Of a stretch of DNA of 64,000 nucleotides, positions 8,708 to 16,268 are shown piece after piece. The translations under genes and the position numbers were made by a program. Source of the DNA: Stenotrophomonas maltophilia. Its GTDB lineage: Bacteria; Pseudomonadota; Gammaproteobacteria; Xanthomonadales; Xanthomonadaceae. The notes under the pieces are model-generated. The model was given only the letters and a program-made list of their open reading frames with translations. It made no database searches and was not told the origin of the DNA. Position 1 is the stretch's first letter; every line of letters starts with the position of its first letter. The DNA is taken from assembly GCF_002799155.1 (NCBI RefSeq), contig NZ_NERD01000002.1, positions 2,666,001-2,730,000 of the forward strand. Direction: 5' to 3'.

Positions 8708-10069
8708 ATGCGCCTCGGCATCGACTTCGGTACCAGCAACTCCGCCGCCGCCATCGTGCATGAGGGGAAACTGCTGCCGATCCGCTTCGGCGACGCCGAG
8801 CAGTTCCGCACCAGCGTGTATTTCCCCGGCGTGGTGCCCGACCCGGACGACTTCCAGCTCGACGACGGCCAGGAACACCAGCTGCAGCAGATGATCGACA
8901 GCGCCGCGCGCGCGGCGCGTGCCGCCGGCCAGGAGCGCACGCCGCAGGCCCTGCGCCGCGAAGCCCTGCGCGCACTGCGCCGGGAATGGATGGAAGCCCG
9001 CGCCGGCAAGGAACGCAGCGCCAGCGACCTGCTGCAGAACGCGGTCTACGGTGACGAAGCGCTGGAAGCCTATTTCGAAGAACACGAAGGCAACCTGGTG
9101 CAGAGCCCGAAGTCGATGCTCGGCTACAACCTGCACCCGCGCGCGAAGCAGACCATCACCGGCATCGCCGCGCACATTCTCGAACACATCCGCCTGACCG
9201 CCAGCGCCCAGCTCGGCCAGCCGCTGCGCGCCGCCCTGCTCGGGCGCCCGGTGCAGTTCCGCAGTTCGATCGGCGCCGCCGGCAACGACCAGGCGCTGGA
9301 CATCCTGCGCGAAGCGGCCACCCAGGCCGGCTTCGACCAGATCGATTTCCTCGAGGAGCCAGCCGCGGCGGCCATGCATTACCACGCCGAAAGCCGCGAG
9401 CGGCACCAGGCGGTGATCGTCGACATCGGCGGTGGCACCACCGACATCGCCCATGCCGAGGTCGGCGGCGACGACGCCCCGCGCATCCACCGCGCCTGGG
9501 GTATCGCCCGTGGCGGTACCGATATCGATCTGGCGCTGAGCCTGTCCAGCTACATGCCGCTGTTCGGCCGCGGCCTCACCCGCGTGCCCGCCCACCACTA
9601 CGTGGAAGCCGCCACCGTGCAGGACATGACCCGCCAGCGCGATTTCCGCCAGCACACGTACGACCACGTCGACGCTCCATGGGGCCCGCGCCTGCAGGCC
9701 CTGCAGGACACCGGCAATACCGCGCGCCTGTACCGCGACGTCGAGCGTGCCAAGATCGCCCTCAGCGCCGTCAGCGAACACCGCAGCACGCTGGACTACA
9801 TTGCCCGCGACCTGCATGCCGACAGCAGCGCCGATGGACTGGCCGCCGCCGCCCATGGCTACCTGGAGCAGATCCGCGAGCTGCTGGCCCAGGTCCGCAG
9901 CGACATCGGCGGCGACCCGGATGCCGTGTTCCTGACCGGCGGCATGTCCCGCGCCGGCTACCTGCGCCAAGCGGTGGCGGCCGCGTTCCCGGGCGCCCGC
10001 ATGGTCCACGGCGAACCCTCGCTGGGCGTGGTCCAGGGCCTGGCACTGGCGGCAGCCAGCCAGGATTAA
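8708..10069 (+). CDS. yegD: Hsp70-family chaperone-like ATPase YegD
   Basis: 453 residues, the size of YegD, with an actin-like ATPase fold but no DnaK substrate-binding domain. Visible motifs are phosphate-1 GIDFGTSNSAAAI at 4-16, phosphate-2 VDIGGGTTDIAHAE near 240, the adenosine segment VFLTGGMSRAGYL near 410 and the EEPAAAAM connect motif near 217. YegD is a non-canonical Hsp70 whose clients are not known. It stands alone between the divergent yjdM and the YkgJ-type gene. The ribosome site is poor (CCGGAC). Confidence 0.92.
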   Translation: MRLGIDFGTSNSAAAIVHEGKLLPIRFGDAEQFRTSVYFPGVVPDPDDFQLDDGQEHQLQQMIDSAARAARAAGQERTPQALRREALRALRREWMEARAGKERSASDLLQNAVYGDEALEAYFEEHEGNLVQSPKSMLGYNLHPRAKQTITGIAAHILEHIRLTASAQLGQPLRAALLGRPVQFRSSIGAAGNDQALDILREAATQAGFDQIDFLEEPAAAAMHYHAESRERHQAVIVDIGGGTTDIAHAEVGGDDAPRIHRAWGIARGGTDIDLALSLSSYMPLFGRGLTRVPAHHYVEAATVQDMTRQRDFRQHTYDHVDAPWGPRLQALQDTGNTARLYRDVERAKIALSAVSEHRSTLDYIARDLHADSSADGLAAAAHGYLEQIRELLAQVRSDIGGDPDAVFLTGGMSRAGYLRQAVAAAFPGARMVHGEPSLGVVQGLALAAASQD

Positions 10070-10205
10070 CAAAACGTTACGCGGTCTAAGTTACTCTTGG
10101 TCGGCTAGAACTTCGCTGCACCTTCCATCGGCCACGCCGGTGTGTGTCCACGGTGCAGCCAGGCCCGCCCTGCGGGCCTGGCGGCCATGCCTTTCTGGCT
10201 CGTTC

Positions 10206-10592
10206 ATGGTCCGCGTCCCACCTGAGCCGCCATCGAGACCCGCTTTGGGCACCCGCCAGGCCCCTGAGGCCTTACAACCTGACGCAGCACCTGCACCCAT
10301 CGACTGCCGCCGTTGTGACGCGGTCTGTTGCCGGTTGCCCGTGCTGCTGCAGCCCGGCGACCACGTGCCCGGCCAGTTCCTGTCACGCGACACCCACGGC
10401 CGTGCCGTGATGGCGCGCAACGAGGAAGGCTGGTGCGCGGCGATCGATCCCTATCACCTGCGCTGCACGATCTATTCGCAGCGCCCGGCGATCTGCCGCC
10501 AGTTTTCGATGGGCGGCGATGACTGCCGCCGCGAGCGGCAGGACTACCTGCGCCAGGCCGACGCCTGGGCGCTTTCCTCCCCTTCCACCTGA
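10206..10592 (+). CDS. YkgJ family cysteine-cluster protein
   Basis: 128 residues from the ATG at 10206; the in-frame extension upstream has no family similarity. The cysteine pattern CRRCDAVCC, then WCAAIDP, LRCTIYSQRPAICRQF and DDC is that of the YkgJ/UPF0153 family, thought to bind a zinc or iron-sulfur centre. The pattern YxQRPxxCRxF is diagnostic. The function is unknown. The next small gene begins 11 bases after its stop. Confidence 0.85.
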   Translation: MVRVPPEPPSRPALGTRQAPEALQPDAAPAPIDCRRCDAVCCRLPVLLQPGDHVPGQFLSRDTHGRAVMARNEEGWCAAIDPYHLRCTIYSQRPAICRQFSMGGDDCRRERQDYLRQADAWALSSPST

Positions 10593-10603
10593 CAGGAGCA
10601 ACC

Positions 10604-10786
10604 ATGCCCCGCAAGGCAAAGACCCCCGCGAAGGCCAGCAACAGCATCCGCAGCGAACGCAAGGGCGCGGCCGCCAGCACCGTGGTCAGCAGCGATTCGA
10701 TCGCTTCGGACCTGGCAGCGTTCCGCAAGGCCGGTGGCAAGATCGAAGTCCTCGGCACCACCTGGGCGCTGAAGAAAGCCAGCTGA
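10604..10786 (+). CDS. Small basic hypothetical protein
   Basis: 60 residues, rich in Lys/Arg at the N-terminus (MPRKAKTPAKASNSIRSERKG) and ending GGKIEVLGTTWALKKAS. It follows the YkgJ-type gene by 11 bases with a good ribosome site (CAGGAG, 7 bases before ATG), so it is probably translated. No domain or signal is recognised. The basic tail could bind nucleic acid, but this is only a guess. Confidence 0.55.
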   Translation: MPRKAKTPAKASNSIRSERKGAAASTVVSSDSIASDLAAFRKAGGKIEVLGTTWALKKAS

Positions 10787-10797
10787 CCCAGCTCCGA

Positions 10798-10820
10798 CCG
10801 CGGCGGCGCTGCCGCCGCGG
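10798..10820. terminator. 10-bp GC hairpin between convergent genes
   Basis: CCGCGGCGGC, loop GCT, then GCCGCCGCGG is a perfect 10-bp stem between the converging ends of the 60-residue gene and the DUF4097 gene. It lacks a T-run, so bidirectional termination is only probable. Confidence 0.45.
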
Positions 10821-10835
10821 CCTGCCGGATCGCGC

Positions 10836-11717
10836 TCAGCGATCCAGACTTACCCGGACACTGCCCGAATGCGACTGGATGCGGATGTCACCGTCGCCAC
10901 TGCCGAGCCGTGTATCGAGATGGCTCCCGGGGCCGTAGCGCGGCCGCTCCACCTGGCCGGCATCGCTGTTGATCGACCCGCTGAAGCTGTTCACCGACAG
11001 CTGCGCCGACACCGAGCGTGGCAGGCGCAGGTTGACCGACGCACTCACCGATTCGACGTTGATACGCCCCCCCGGCGCCAGCCCGGCCGCCGACAGGTCG
11101 ATGCTGCCCGACACGGTTTCCACTGCCAGCCGCTGCACCCGCCCGGCATCCACCTCGACCCGGCCGGATACCGTCTGTGCACCAATATCACCGGACACGC
11201 CGCCACCGGCGTCGATGCGGCCGCTGACCGTGTTCACATCCAGCTTCGGGGTCTGCAGGCGCGCGCTGACACCGCCACTGACCGTATTGAGCTTGCTGTC
11301 GCCGCTGCGACCGGAAGCGCTCAGGCTGCCGCTGACGGTGTCGGCCTGCAGGCGGCGCACATCGATGCCGCTGATGTCCTGGCTGGCACTGACCGTGCTC
11401 AGCAGCAGTTCCACCGAGCGCGGCAAGTTCAGCACCAGCGTCGCGCCGCCGTTGTTGTTGCGACGCGGATATTCGATCTCCCAGCGCACGCGGTTGGCAC
11501 TCTTCTCCTGGCGCAGCTGCAGGCCGTCGCTGAGCGTACCGGTGAGCTGCACGTCATTGCGGTCCCAGCCACGCACGGTCACTTTGCCGGCGACGTTGCT
11601 CAGTTCGATGCGGCCACCAGTGGCCAGGTTGTGGCGCTCGTCGATCCGGGTCTCAGCCAGGGCTACCGCGGGCAGCAACAACAGCGCAGCGCAGCAGGTC
11701 ATCAGGGTTCGTGTCAT
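10836..11717 (-). CDS. DUF4097 family exported beta-repeat protein
   Basis: 293 residues starting at 11717 after a GAGGAG ribosome site. It has a signal peptide (MTRTLMTCCAALLLLPAVALA) followed by a DUF4097 beta-strand repeat domain. The repeat unit of about 20-25 residues is clear, each with a TVSG or similar turn (ADTVSGSLSASG, LNTVSGGVSARL, VNTVSGRIDAGG, AQTVSGRVEVDA, VETVSGSIDLSA), suggesting a solenoid of beta strands. The family is exported or membrane-attached, function unknown, and is often encoded with sigma factor/anti-sigma pairs, as here. It is the third gene of the ECF operon, 11 bases after the regulator. Confidence 0.85.
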   Translation of the reverse strand: MTRTLMTCCAALLLLPAVALAETRIDERHNLATGGRIELSNVAGKVTVRGWDRNDVQLTGTLSDGLQLRQEKSANRVRWEIEYPRRNNNGGATLVLNLPRSVELLLSTVSASQDISGIDVRRLQADTVSGSLSASGRSGDSKLNTVSGGVSARLQTPKLDVNTVSGRIDAGGGVSGDIGAQTVSGRVEVDAGRVQRLAVETVSGSIDLSAAGLAPGGRINVESVSASVNLRLPRSVSAQLSVNSFSGSINSDAGQVERPRYGPGSHLDTRLGSGDGDIRIQSHSGSVRVSLDR

Positions 11718-11728
11718 CGGGGGGCTCC

Positions 11729-12262
11729 TCAGGTCGTCAGGCCGGACTCGGCGGCATAGGCCGCCTGCCGGGTCAATTCCAGCCGCAGCGCATAGGTGCG
11801 CTTGAGCTGGCCAAGCAGGTGCGGCGCACGTGGATCCTGCGCCAGTGCGGCCTGGATCTGTGCCGCGCTTTGATCGAGTTCGTGCAGCGCCGGCTGCCAT
11901 TCCGGCGCCCGGCCCGCAGGCAACGAGGCCACTGCCTGCCGGTACTGCTCGGTCATCGCTGCGGCCTGCAGCTGCAGGGTAGACGGCACCGGCGCGTCCG
12001 GCTGCGCATGGCGCCATGGCGCCACCGCGTAGACCGCCAGGCTGGCCGCCAACGCCGTACCCACCGGCAACCACCAGCGCCGACGCGAACGAGCGGGCAG
12101 CGCCACCACGTTGTCGGCCAGCACAGGCCCCGCCTGCGGTTCACGCGGCGGCAGCTGCGCCGACAACCGCGCCCAGCCATCGGCGGGCACGCTGCGTTCG
12201 GGCGGCAGCGCGCGAAGTCGGGCCACCAGATCGGGGTCGGAATCGTGTTCGTGTGTACTCAT
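11729..12262 (-). CDS. Single-pass membrane protein, probable anti-sigma factor
   Basis: 177 residues. A cytoplasmic N-terminal part (MSTHEHDSDPDLVARLRALPPERSVPADGW) is followed by a basic stretch RSRRRWW, one membrane segment at about 60-82 (WLPVGTALAASLAVYAVAPW) and a helical periplasmic part. No clear zinc anti-sigma motif (HxxxCxxC) is visible, so the assignment rests on topology and position. Its ATG overlaps the sigma gene's TGA by four bases, a usual coupling of sigma and anti-sigma genes. Confidence 0.7.
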   Translation of the reverse strand: MSTHEHDSDPDLVARLRALPPERSVPADGWARLSAQLPPREPQAGPVLADNVVALPARSRRRWWLPVGTALAASLAVYAVAPWRHAQPDAPVPSTLQLQAAAMTEQYRQAVASLPAGRAPEWQPALHELDQSAAQIQAALAQDPRAPHLLGQLKRTYALRLELTRQAAYAAESGLTT

Positions 12263-12837
12263 GTCATGTCTCCCAGCCGTGCACGCAACAAACCGCGCGC
12301 ACGATGCAACTGTGCCTTGGAACTGCCGATTGCCATCTGCAGCTGCTCGGCGATTTCCTGGTGTTTCCAGCCTTCGATGTCATGCAGCACCAGTACCGCG
12401 CGCGCCCTCGGCGGCAGCGTCGACAGCGCCCGTTCGAGGTCGCGTTCGGTCCCGGCACAGCGGTCGTGCACCGCCAGTTCCTGCAGTCCTCCGTCCACAT
12501 CATCAAGACTGTCGTGGTCCTGCCCGGCTGCGCGCCCACGCAGTTCCATCAGCGCAGCGTTGACACCCAGCCGGTGCAACCAGGTCGACAGGCTGCTTTC
12601 GAAGCGGAACCCCGGCAGCGCCTTCCATGCCTGCAGGAAGGCTTCCTGCAAGGCATCTTCGGCACGCGCCTGCTGGCCGCCACACAAGCGCCACAGCACG
12701 GCGAACACGCGCGGCGCATGGCGCCGGTACAACAGTTCGTAGGCCGCGGTATCGCCGGCGACCGCCGCCCGCACCAGGGCGGGTTCGTCGACGGGGTCGT
12801 TGGCGGCAGGCGGCGCGGGCATGGTGGTGTCGAGCAT
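12259..12837 (-). CDS. ECF-type RNA polymerase sigma-70 factor
   Basis: About 192 residues from the ATG at 12837, or 187 from the ATG at 12822; the sequence does not decide, as neither has a strong ribosome site. Region 2 is DTAAYELLYRRHAPRVFAVLWRLCGG with the DALQEAFLQAWKALPGF helix. Region 4 is LPPRARAVLVLHDIEGWKHQEIAEQLQMAIGSSKAQLHRARGLLRARL, a helix-turn-helix for the -35 box. It heads a three-gene operon with the membrane regulator and the DUF4097 protein. Just upstream is CCTTTTCCCGGG, sharing CTTTTCCCGGG with the rpoE promoter region, so self-regulation is possible. The signal sensed is unknown. Confidence 0.9.
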   Translation of the reverse strand: MLDTTMPAPPAANDPVDEPALVRAAVAGDTAAYELLYRRHAPRVFAVLWRLCGGQQARAEDALQEAFLQAWKALPGFRFESSLSTWLHRLGVNAALMELRGRAAGQDHDSLDDVDGGLQELAVHDRCAGTERDLERALSTLPPRARAVLVLHDIEGWKHQEIAEQLQMAIGSSKAQLHRARGLLRARLGDMT

Positions 12838-12963
12838 ATCGCTTGGATGCGGCGACCCGGGAAAAGGTTTAGAGCCCATCCATGGTCGATGCCATGCAAC
12901 CTTTTTGATGACTGCTGCATCCATGGAGGGTCCTTCGCGAAATTGCCGTCCAGGAGTCCTGCC

Positions 12964-13143
12964 ATGTCCAGCCCATCCTGCGCCGCCCTGCTGGTGATCA
13001 CTGCCTGCGTCCTGTTGCAGGCGCTGGGCCTGTCACTGCAGCTGCGTCCCGGCAATGGCCGCGCCTGCCTGCAGCAGCATCGCCAGGAGGTGGTGTGCCT
13101 GGCCTGGACCCCGGCGGTCGAATCCCCCGCACGCGCCGGGTAA
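12964..13143 (+). CDS. Small secreted or membrane hypothetical protein
   Basis: 59 residues with an N-terminal hydrophobic stretch (CAALLVITACVLLQALGLSL) that could be a signal anchor or lipid-type signal, followed by a short polar part with two cysteines (GRACLQQHRQEVVCLAW). An AGGAG ribosome site lies at about 12952-12956, eight bases before the ATG, which supports translation. No family is recognised. It is divergent from the ECF operon and 35 bases before the MscS gene. Confidence 0.5.
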   Translation: MSSPSCAALLVITACVLLQALGLSLQLRPGNGRACLQQHRQEVVCLAWTPAVESPARAG

Positions 13144-13178
13144 CATCGGGGGCCGTTTCCCCCCTCCGTAGTCGCCCC

Positions 13179-13772
13179 ATGATGTTGTCGCTGAAGGATC
13201 ACCTGCCCGCCTGGTCCCACCCGTGGTTGAACTACGCCGGCGTCGCCCTGCAGATCGTACTGGTGTTGCTGGTCGCGTGGCTCCTGCGCGTGCTCGCCCG
13301 TCGCCTGATCCGCCGCTTCGCCGAGCACTACACGCTGCCGCCCGAAATGGTGATGGGCGCGCGCCGGATCACCAGTTTCGTGGTCTATTTCAGTGCACTG
13401 CTGTACATCCTCAGCCTGCTTGGCGCGAAGCCCTCGGTGCTGTGGACCGCCTTCACCGGTTTCGCTGCCGTGGGCGCGGTCGCCTTCTTCGCGGCGTGGA
13501 GCGTGCTGTCCAACATCTTCTGCACGCTGCTGATCTTCACCACGCGTCCGTTCCGCCTGCACGACTACATCGAGGTGCTGGAGAACGGCGAGAAGCCGGG
13601 CCTGAAGGGCCGGGTGATCGACGTGAACCTGATCTACACCACGCTGCAGGAAACCGGCGACGGCCACGAAGGCACGGTGCTGCAGCTGCCGAACAACCTG
13701 TTCTTCCAGCGCACGGTGCGCCGCTGGCGCGACCCGGCGCAGGCCCCCGGCGGCATCCAGGGCGATGGCTGA
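13179..13772 (+). CDS. Short MscS-family mechanosensitive channel
   Basis: 197 residues from the first of two ATG codons at 13179. Two membrane segments (NYAGVALQIVLVLLVAWLL and ITSFVVYFSALLYILSLLG) lead into the pore helix and beta domain: GFAAVGAVAFFAAWSVLSNIFCTLLIFTTRPFRLHDYIEV. The Gly/Ala-rich pore helix followed by the N-F/L-D-Y-I beta-domain start is the MscS signature. The protein ends soon after the beta domain and lacks most of the alpha/beta C-terminal cage of the 286-residue E. coli MscS. It probably releases solutes on hypo-osmotic shock. A 12-bp hairpin follows its stop. Confidence 0.85.
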   Translation: MMLSLKDHLPAWSHPWLNYAGVALQIVLVLLVAWLLRVLARRLIRRFAEHYTLPPEMVMGARRITSFVVYFSALLYILSLLGAKPSVLWTAFTGFAAVGAVAFFAAWSVLSNIFCTLLIFTTRPFRLHDYIEVLENGEKPGLKGRVIDVNLIYTTLQETGDGHEGTVLQLPNNLFFQRTVRRWRDPAQAPGGIQGDG

Positions 13773-13778
13773 GGGGGG

Positions 13779-13805
13779 GTTCGGCAGGGCTGCGCCCTGC
13801 CGAAC
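13779..13805. terminator. 12-bp hairpin between convergent mscS-like and DksA-like genes
   Basis: GTTCGGCAGGGC, loop TGC, GCCCTGCCGAAC is perfectly paired. The same GTTCGGCAGGGCTGCGCCC block recurs at 41516 beside element B, so this is also a dispersed repeat. It may end transcripts from both sides. Confidence 0.5.
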
Positions 13806-13810
13806 AACCT

Positions 13811-14077
13811 TTACCTCAACTGGCTGTCCTTGCTGCCGCGCCGGTTGTAACCGGCATGCGCCTGTTCTTCATCGTCATGCGCCTGCTGGCACGCCACGCA
13901 CAGCCGCACCCCGGGCACGGCTCGGCGCCGCGCCAACGGGATCGGCGCGTCGCATTCCTCACAGTGTTCCAGACCGGGGCCCTGGCGCAGCTGGCGCCGC
14001 GCGCGGGCGATCGCATCATCGACGGTGGCGTCAATCTGGTCCTGGACCGCGCCGTCTCCCGCCCAACCGGTGGCCAT
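13811..14077 (-). CDS. DksA/TraR-family C4 zinc-finger protein (YbiI-like)
   Basis: 88 residues from MATGWAGDGAVQDQIDATVDDAI at 14077, the usual start of this subgroup. The zinc finger is CEEC ... CVAC (EHCEECDAPIPLARRRAVPGVRLCVACQQ). It lacks the long coiled coil with the catalytic Asp pair of DksA, so it resembles the short YbiI/TraR type. TraR-type proteins bind the RNA polymerase secondary channel; whether this one does is not known. It is convergent with the MscS gene. Confidence 0.85.
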   Translation of the reverse strand: MATGWAGDGAVQDQIDATVDDAIARARRQLRQGPGLEHCEECDAPIPLARRRAVPGVRLCVACQQAHDDEEQAHAGYNRRGSKDSQLR

Positions 14078-14150
14078 GGCCATCCTCCGCACGTGTGTCG
14101 CCTGATATGGGGACGATACACCCCGGCAAAAAGACAGGCCTTCATGTGGA

Positions 14151-14240
14151 GCCGAGCCATGCTCGGCGGCTCTTCAGGATGACGAACAGAGCGTGGGCGG
14201 ATCCGATCAGGCCGATTGCGGCTTAATCCCCTCCGTCCCC
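14151..14240. repeat. GTAG-like palindrome and a lone repeat arm
   Basis: GCCGAGCCATGCTCGGC at 14151-14167 is a degenerate member of the GTAG-type palindromes of S. maltophilia, preceded by GTGGA rather than GTAGA. At 14222-14240 CTTAATCCCCTCCGTCCCC repeats one arm of the inverted repeat at 38721-38788 with no partner nearby. Both lie in the 170-base gap between the DksA-like and DUF2058 genes, which shows nothing else. Confidence 0.6.
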
Positions 14241-14247
14241 TTTTTGC

Positions 14248-14805
14248 TTACCAGACCAGGTCGTCCGGCACCTGGAACTGCGCGTAATAGGCGTCGTCCT
14301 CGGCGTTGCCGGTGGAGATCTCGGCGGTCGAGCCCGGCTGGCCGTGGTCGACGATGATCGCCTCCGGGGCGCGCTCACGCACCTTCTCGGCGGCAGCACG
14401 CGGCAGCAGGGCATAGCCCTCGCCATGGGCAACGATGACCAGCACGCCCACCGACAGCGCCTTGCGCAGCTTGGGGTCGATCAGCAACGTGCGGATCGCC
14501 GCGCCGTCGCTGAAGCGGTACTCGTCGTCACCCTTGTGGGGTACGGCATGGGCCGTGATGATCTGCCTGGCCTGGGCCTTCTGTTCAGCCTGCCTGGCCT
14601 GGGCGTTGCGTTCGGCGGCCAGCGCACGGTCGCGCTCGACCTTCTCGGCGCGGGCGCGTTCAGCCTCGCGCTGGACCTCGGCCGACGTCGATTCGGCCTT
14701 GCCCTGGCGGGCCTTGGCCTGCTCGCGCGCGGCGGCGCTGGCCTGCGACTTCTTGGCCAGGCCGGCCTTGAGCAATTGTTCCTGCAGCGCGTTGGGCTTT
14801 GCCAT
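14248..14805 (-). CDS. DUF2058 family protein (YaiL-like)
   Basis: 185 residues, the normal length of DUF2058 proteins. Residues 1-95 are a highly charged helix (MAKPNALQEQLLKAGLAKK, then many Ala/Glu/Arg/Lys), probably coiled coil or nucleic-acid binding. Residues 95-185 are a compact domain (YRFSDGAAIRTLLIDPKLRKALSVG, ending YYAQFQVPDDLVW). E. coli YaiL is nucleoprotein-associated, with no firm function. The start is unambiguous. It is divergent from the YgjP-type gene. Confidence 0.85.
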   Translation of the reverse strand: MAKPNALQEQLLKAGLAKKSQASAAAREQAKARQGKAESTSAEVQREAERARAEKVERDRALAAERNAQARQAEQKAQARQIITAHAVPHKGDDEYRFSDGAAIRTLLIDPKLRKALSVGVLVIVAHGEGYALLPRAAAEKVRERAPEAIIVDHGQPGSTAEISTGNAEDDAYYAQFQVPDDLVW

Positions 14806-14868
14806 GGTCGGTGCGTACCGCGTGTAATCTTGGATGTCCCCATTCTACCGACGCCCCGCCGCCCCTGC

Positions 14869-15369
14869 ATGGCAGTCCTGAAGTACCTCACCGGCTATCC
14901 CGAACCCCTGGTCGCACAGGTCAGCGAACTGCTGGCGCAGGGCAAGCTTGGCCCCTGGCTGCAACAGCGCTACCCCGACCCGCATGAGGTGCGCAGCGAC
15001 CGCCAGCTGTACGACTACACCCAGGACCTGAAGGACCGCTACCTGCGCAAGTCGGTGCCACTCAACAAGGTCTGCTACGACAACACGCTGGAAGTGATCA
15101 AGCACGCGCTGGGCACCCATACCGCCATCTCCCGCGTGCACGGCGGCCGCCTCAAGGCCAGCCGCGAGATCCGCATCGCCACCGTGTTCCGCCAGGCGCC
15201 AGCGGCATTCCTGCGCATGATCGTCGTGCATGAGCTGGCCCACCTGAAGGAAGCCGACCACAACAAGGCCTTCTACCAGCTGTGCCAGCACATGGAGCCT
15301 GATTACCTGCAGCTGGAGTTCGATACCCGCCTGTACCTGACCGAGCTGGCCAACCGCAGCCAGCGCTGA
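14869..15369 (+). CDS. YgjP/DUF45-type metallopeptidase-domain protein
   Basis: 166 residues. The zinc site HELAHLKEADH is at about residues 124-134: HExxH with a further His at the position expected for the gluzincin-like WLM/YgjP group. The start at 14869 gives the usual length. These proteins are predicted zinc hydrolases, and a substrate has not been shown. The upstream 60 bases, shared with the divergent DUF2058 gene, contain no clear promoter. Confidence 0.82.
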   Translation: MAVLKYLTGYPEPLVAQVSELLAQGKLGPWLQQRYPDPHEVRSDRQLYDYTQDLKDRYLRKSVPLNKVCYDNTLEVIKHALGTHTAISRVHGGRLKASREIRIATVFRQAPAAFLRMIVVHELAHLKEADHNKAFYQLCQHMEPDYLQLEFDTRLYLTELANRSQR

Positions 15370-15416
15370 CCGGCCGCAGCAGCTACACTGCGCGCCCCCT
15401 GCCCGACCTGCCCATC

Positions 15417-16115
15417 ATGGAACCGATCCGTCTCGACAAACGCCTGTCCGCCCTGCTCGGCATCCCGCGCGGCGAAGCGCGACGCTACATCGAAGGCGGC
15501 TGGGTCACGGTCAACGGCGACGTGGTGGAACAGCCGCAGCGCCCGGTCGATGACAGCGCAGTGATCGTGGTGGCCGAACAGGCCAGCGATGAAAAGGCCG
15601 AACGGGTCAGCATGCTGCTGCACAAGCCGGCCGGTGTCGCCGCCGAAACCCTGTGCGCGCTGGTCAGCAGTGACAGCCGCAGCGAACTTGATGCCAGCGA
15701 CATCCGTCCGCTGCAGCGTCACTTCCACGGCCTGCAGTTGGCCGCCTCGCTTCCGGCCAGCGACAGCGGGCTGGTGGTGGTCAGCCAGGACCCGGCCACG
15801 CTGGCCCACCTGCAGCGCAACCTGGGCCGCACCGAGCAGGAATACCTGATCGAAGTGGCCGAAGGCGGCCCCGAGCGCGGCCCGTGGCTGCTGGCGCGGC
15901 TGCAGCAGGAATCCGGCGGCGCCAAGGTCAGCTGGCAGAGCGAGCAGCGCCTGCGCTTCGCCGGCAAGGGCCTGACGGCCAAGGGCCTGCGTGTGGCGGT
16001 CAGCGCCGCCGGCCTGCAGGTCACTGCCGCGCGCCGCCTGCGTATCGGGCGCGTGGCGCTGGGGCCGCTGCCGCCGGCGCAGTGGCGTTATCTGGGCAGC
16101 GACGAGCGGTTCTGA
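15417..16115 (+). CDS. RsuA-family pseudouridine synthase-like protein lacking the catalytic Asp
   Basis: 232 residues with an N-terminal S4 RNA-binding domain (IRLDKRLSALLGIPRGEARRYIEGGWVTVNGDVV at 4-37) and an RsuA/RluF-type synthase domain starting at MLLHKPAGV near 66. In active family members a GRLDxxTxGL motif supplies the nucleophilic Asp. Here the matching segment reads AASLPASDSGLVVVSQD (about residues 109-125): Gly-Leu and the following beta strand are kept, but Arg becomes Ser and Asp becomes Pro. It therefore probably binds RNA without making pseudouridine, or uses another residue. It lies 47 bases after the YgjP-type gene, possibly in the same unit. Family membership is sure; activity is doubtful. 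Confidence 0.85.
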   Translation: MEPIRLDKRLSALLGIPRGEARRYIEGGWVTVNGDVVEQPQRPVDDSAVIVVAEQASDEKAERVSMLLHKPAGVAAETLCALVSSDSRSELDASDIRPLQRHFHGLQLAASLPASDSGLVVVSQDPATLAHLQRNLGRTEQEYLIEVAEGGPERGPWLLARLQQESGGAKVSWQSEQRLRFAGKGLTAKGLRVAVSAAGLQVTAARRLRIGRVALGPLPPAQWRYLGSDERF

Positions 16116-16122
16116 GGTATGC

Positions 16123-16215
16123 GGGTCAGAGCCCTTGCCTGTGGCAAGGGATCCGACCCATCGGTGACGCCCTCTCGGGGTCGGATCCCTTGCCGCAGGC
16201 AAGGGCTCTGACCCC
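16123..16215. repeat. Double GGGTC-type hairpin, two units in inverted order
   Basis: Unit 1 at 16123-16159 is GGGTCAGAGCCCTTGCC, loop TGT, then its near complement. Unit 2 at 16177-16215 is GGGGTCGGATCCCTTGCC, loop, then its near complement. Unit 2 is the inverted copy of unit 1, so the whole 93 bases can also fold as one large stem. It lies between the RsuA-like and PLD genes on the same strand. A GTAG-like tail (GGCGTGGATCTACC) follows at 16246-16259. Confidence 0.85.
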
Positions 16216-16268
16216 CTATCGATCCTGCAGGCATTCCTTCACCCATGGCGTGGATCTACCATCGGGGC

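Noticed and set aside
16245..16268. Earlier ATG for the phospholipase D-like gene
   Set aside because: It lies inside a dispersed GTAG-like sequence (ATGGCGTGGATCTACC) seen at other sites, so the ATG at 16269 is preferred.
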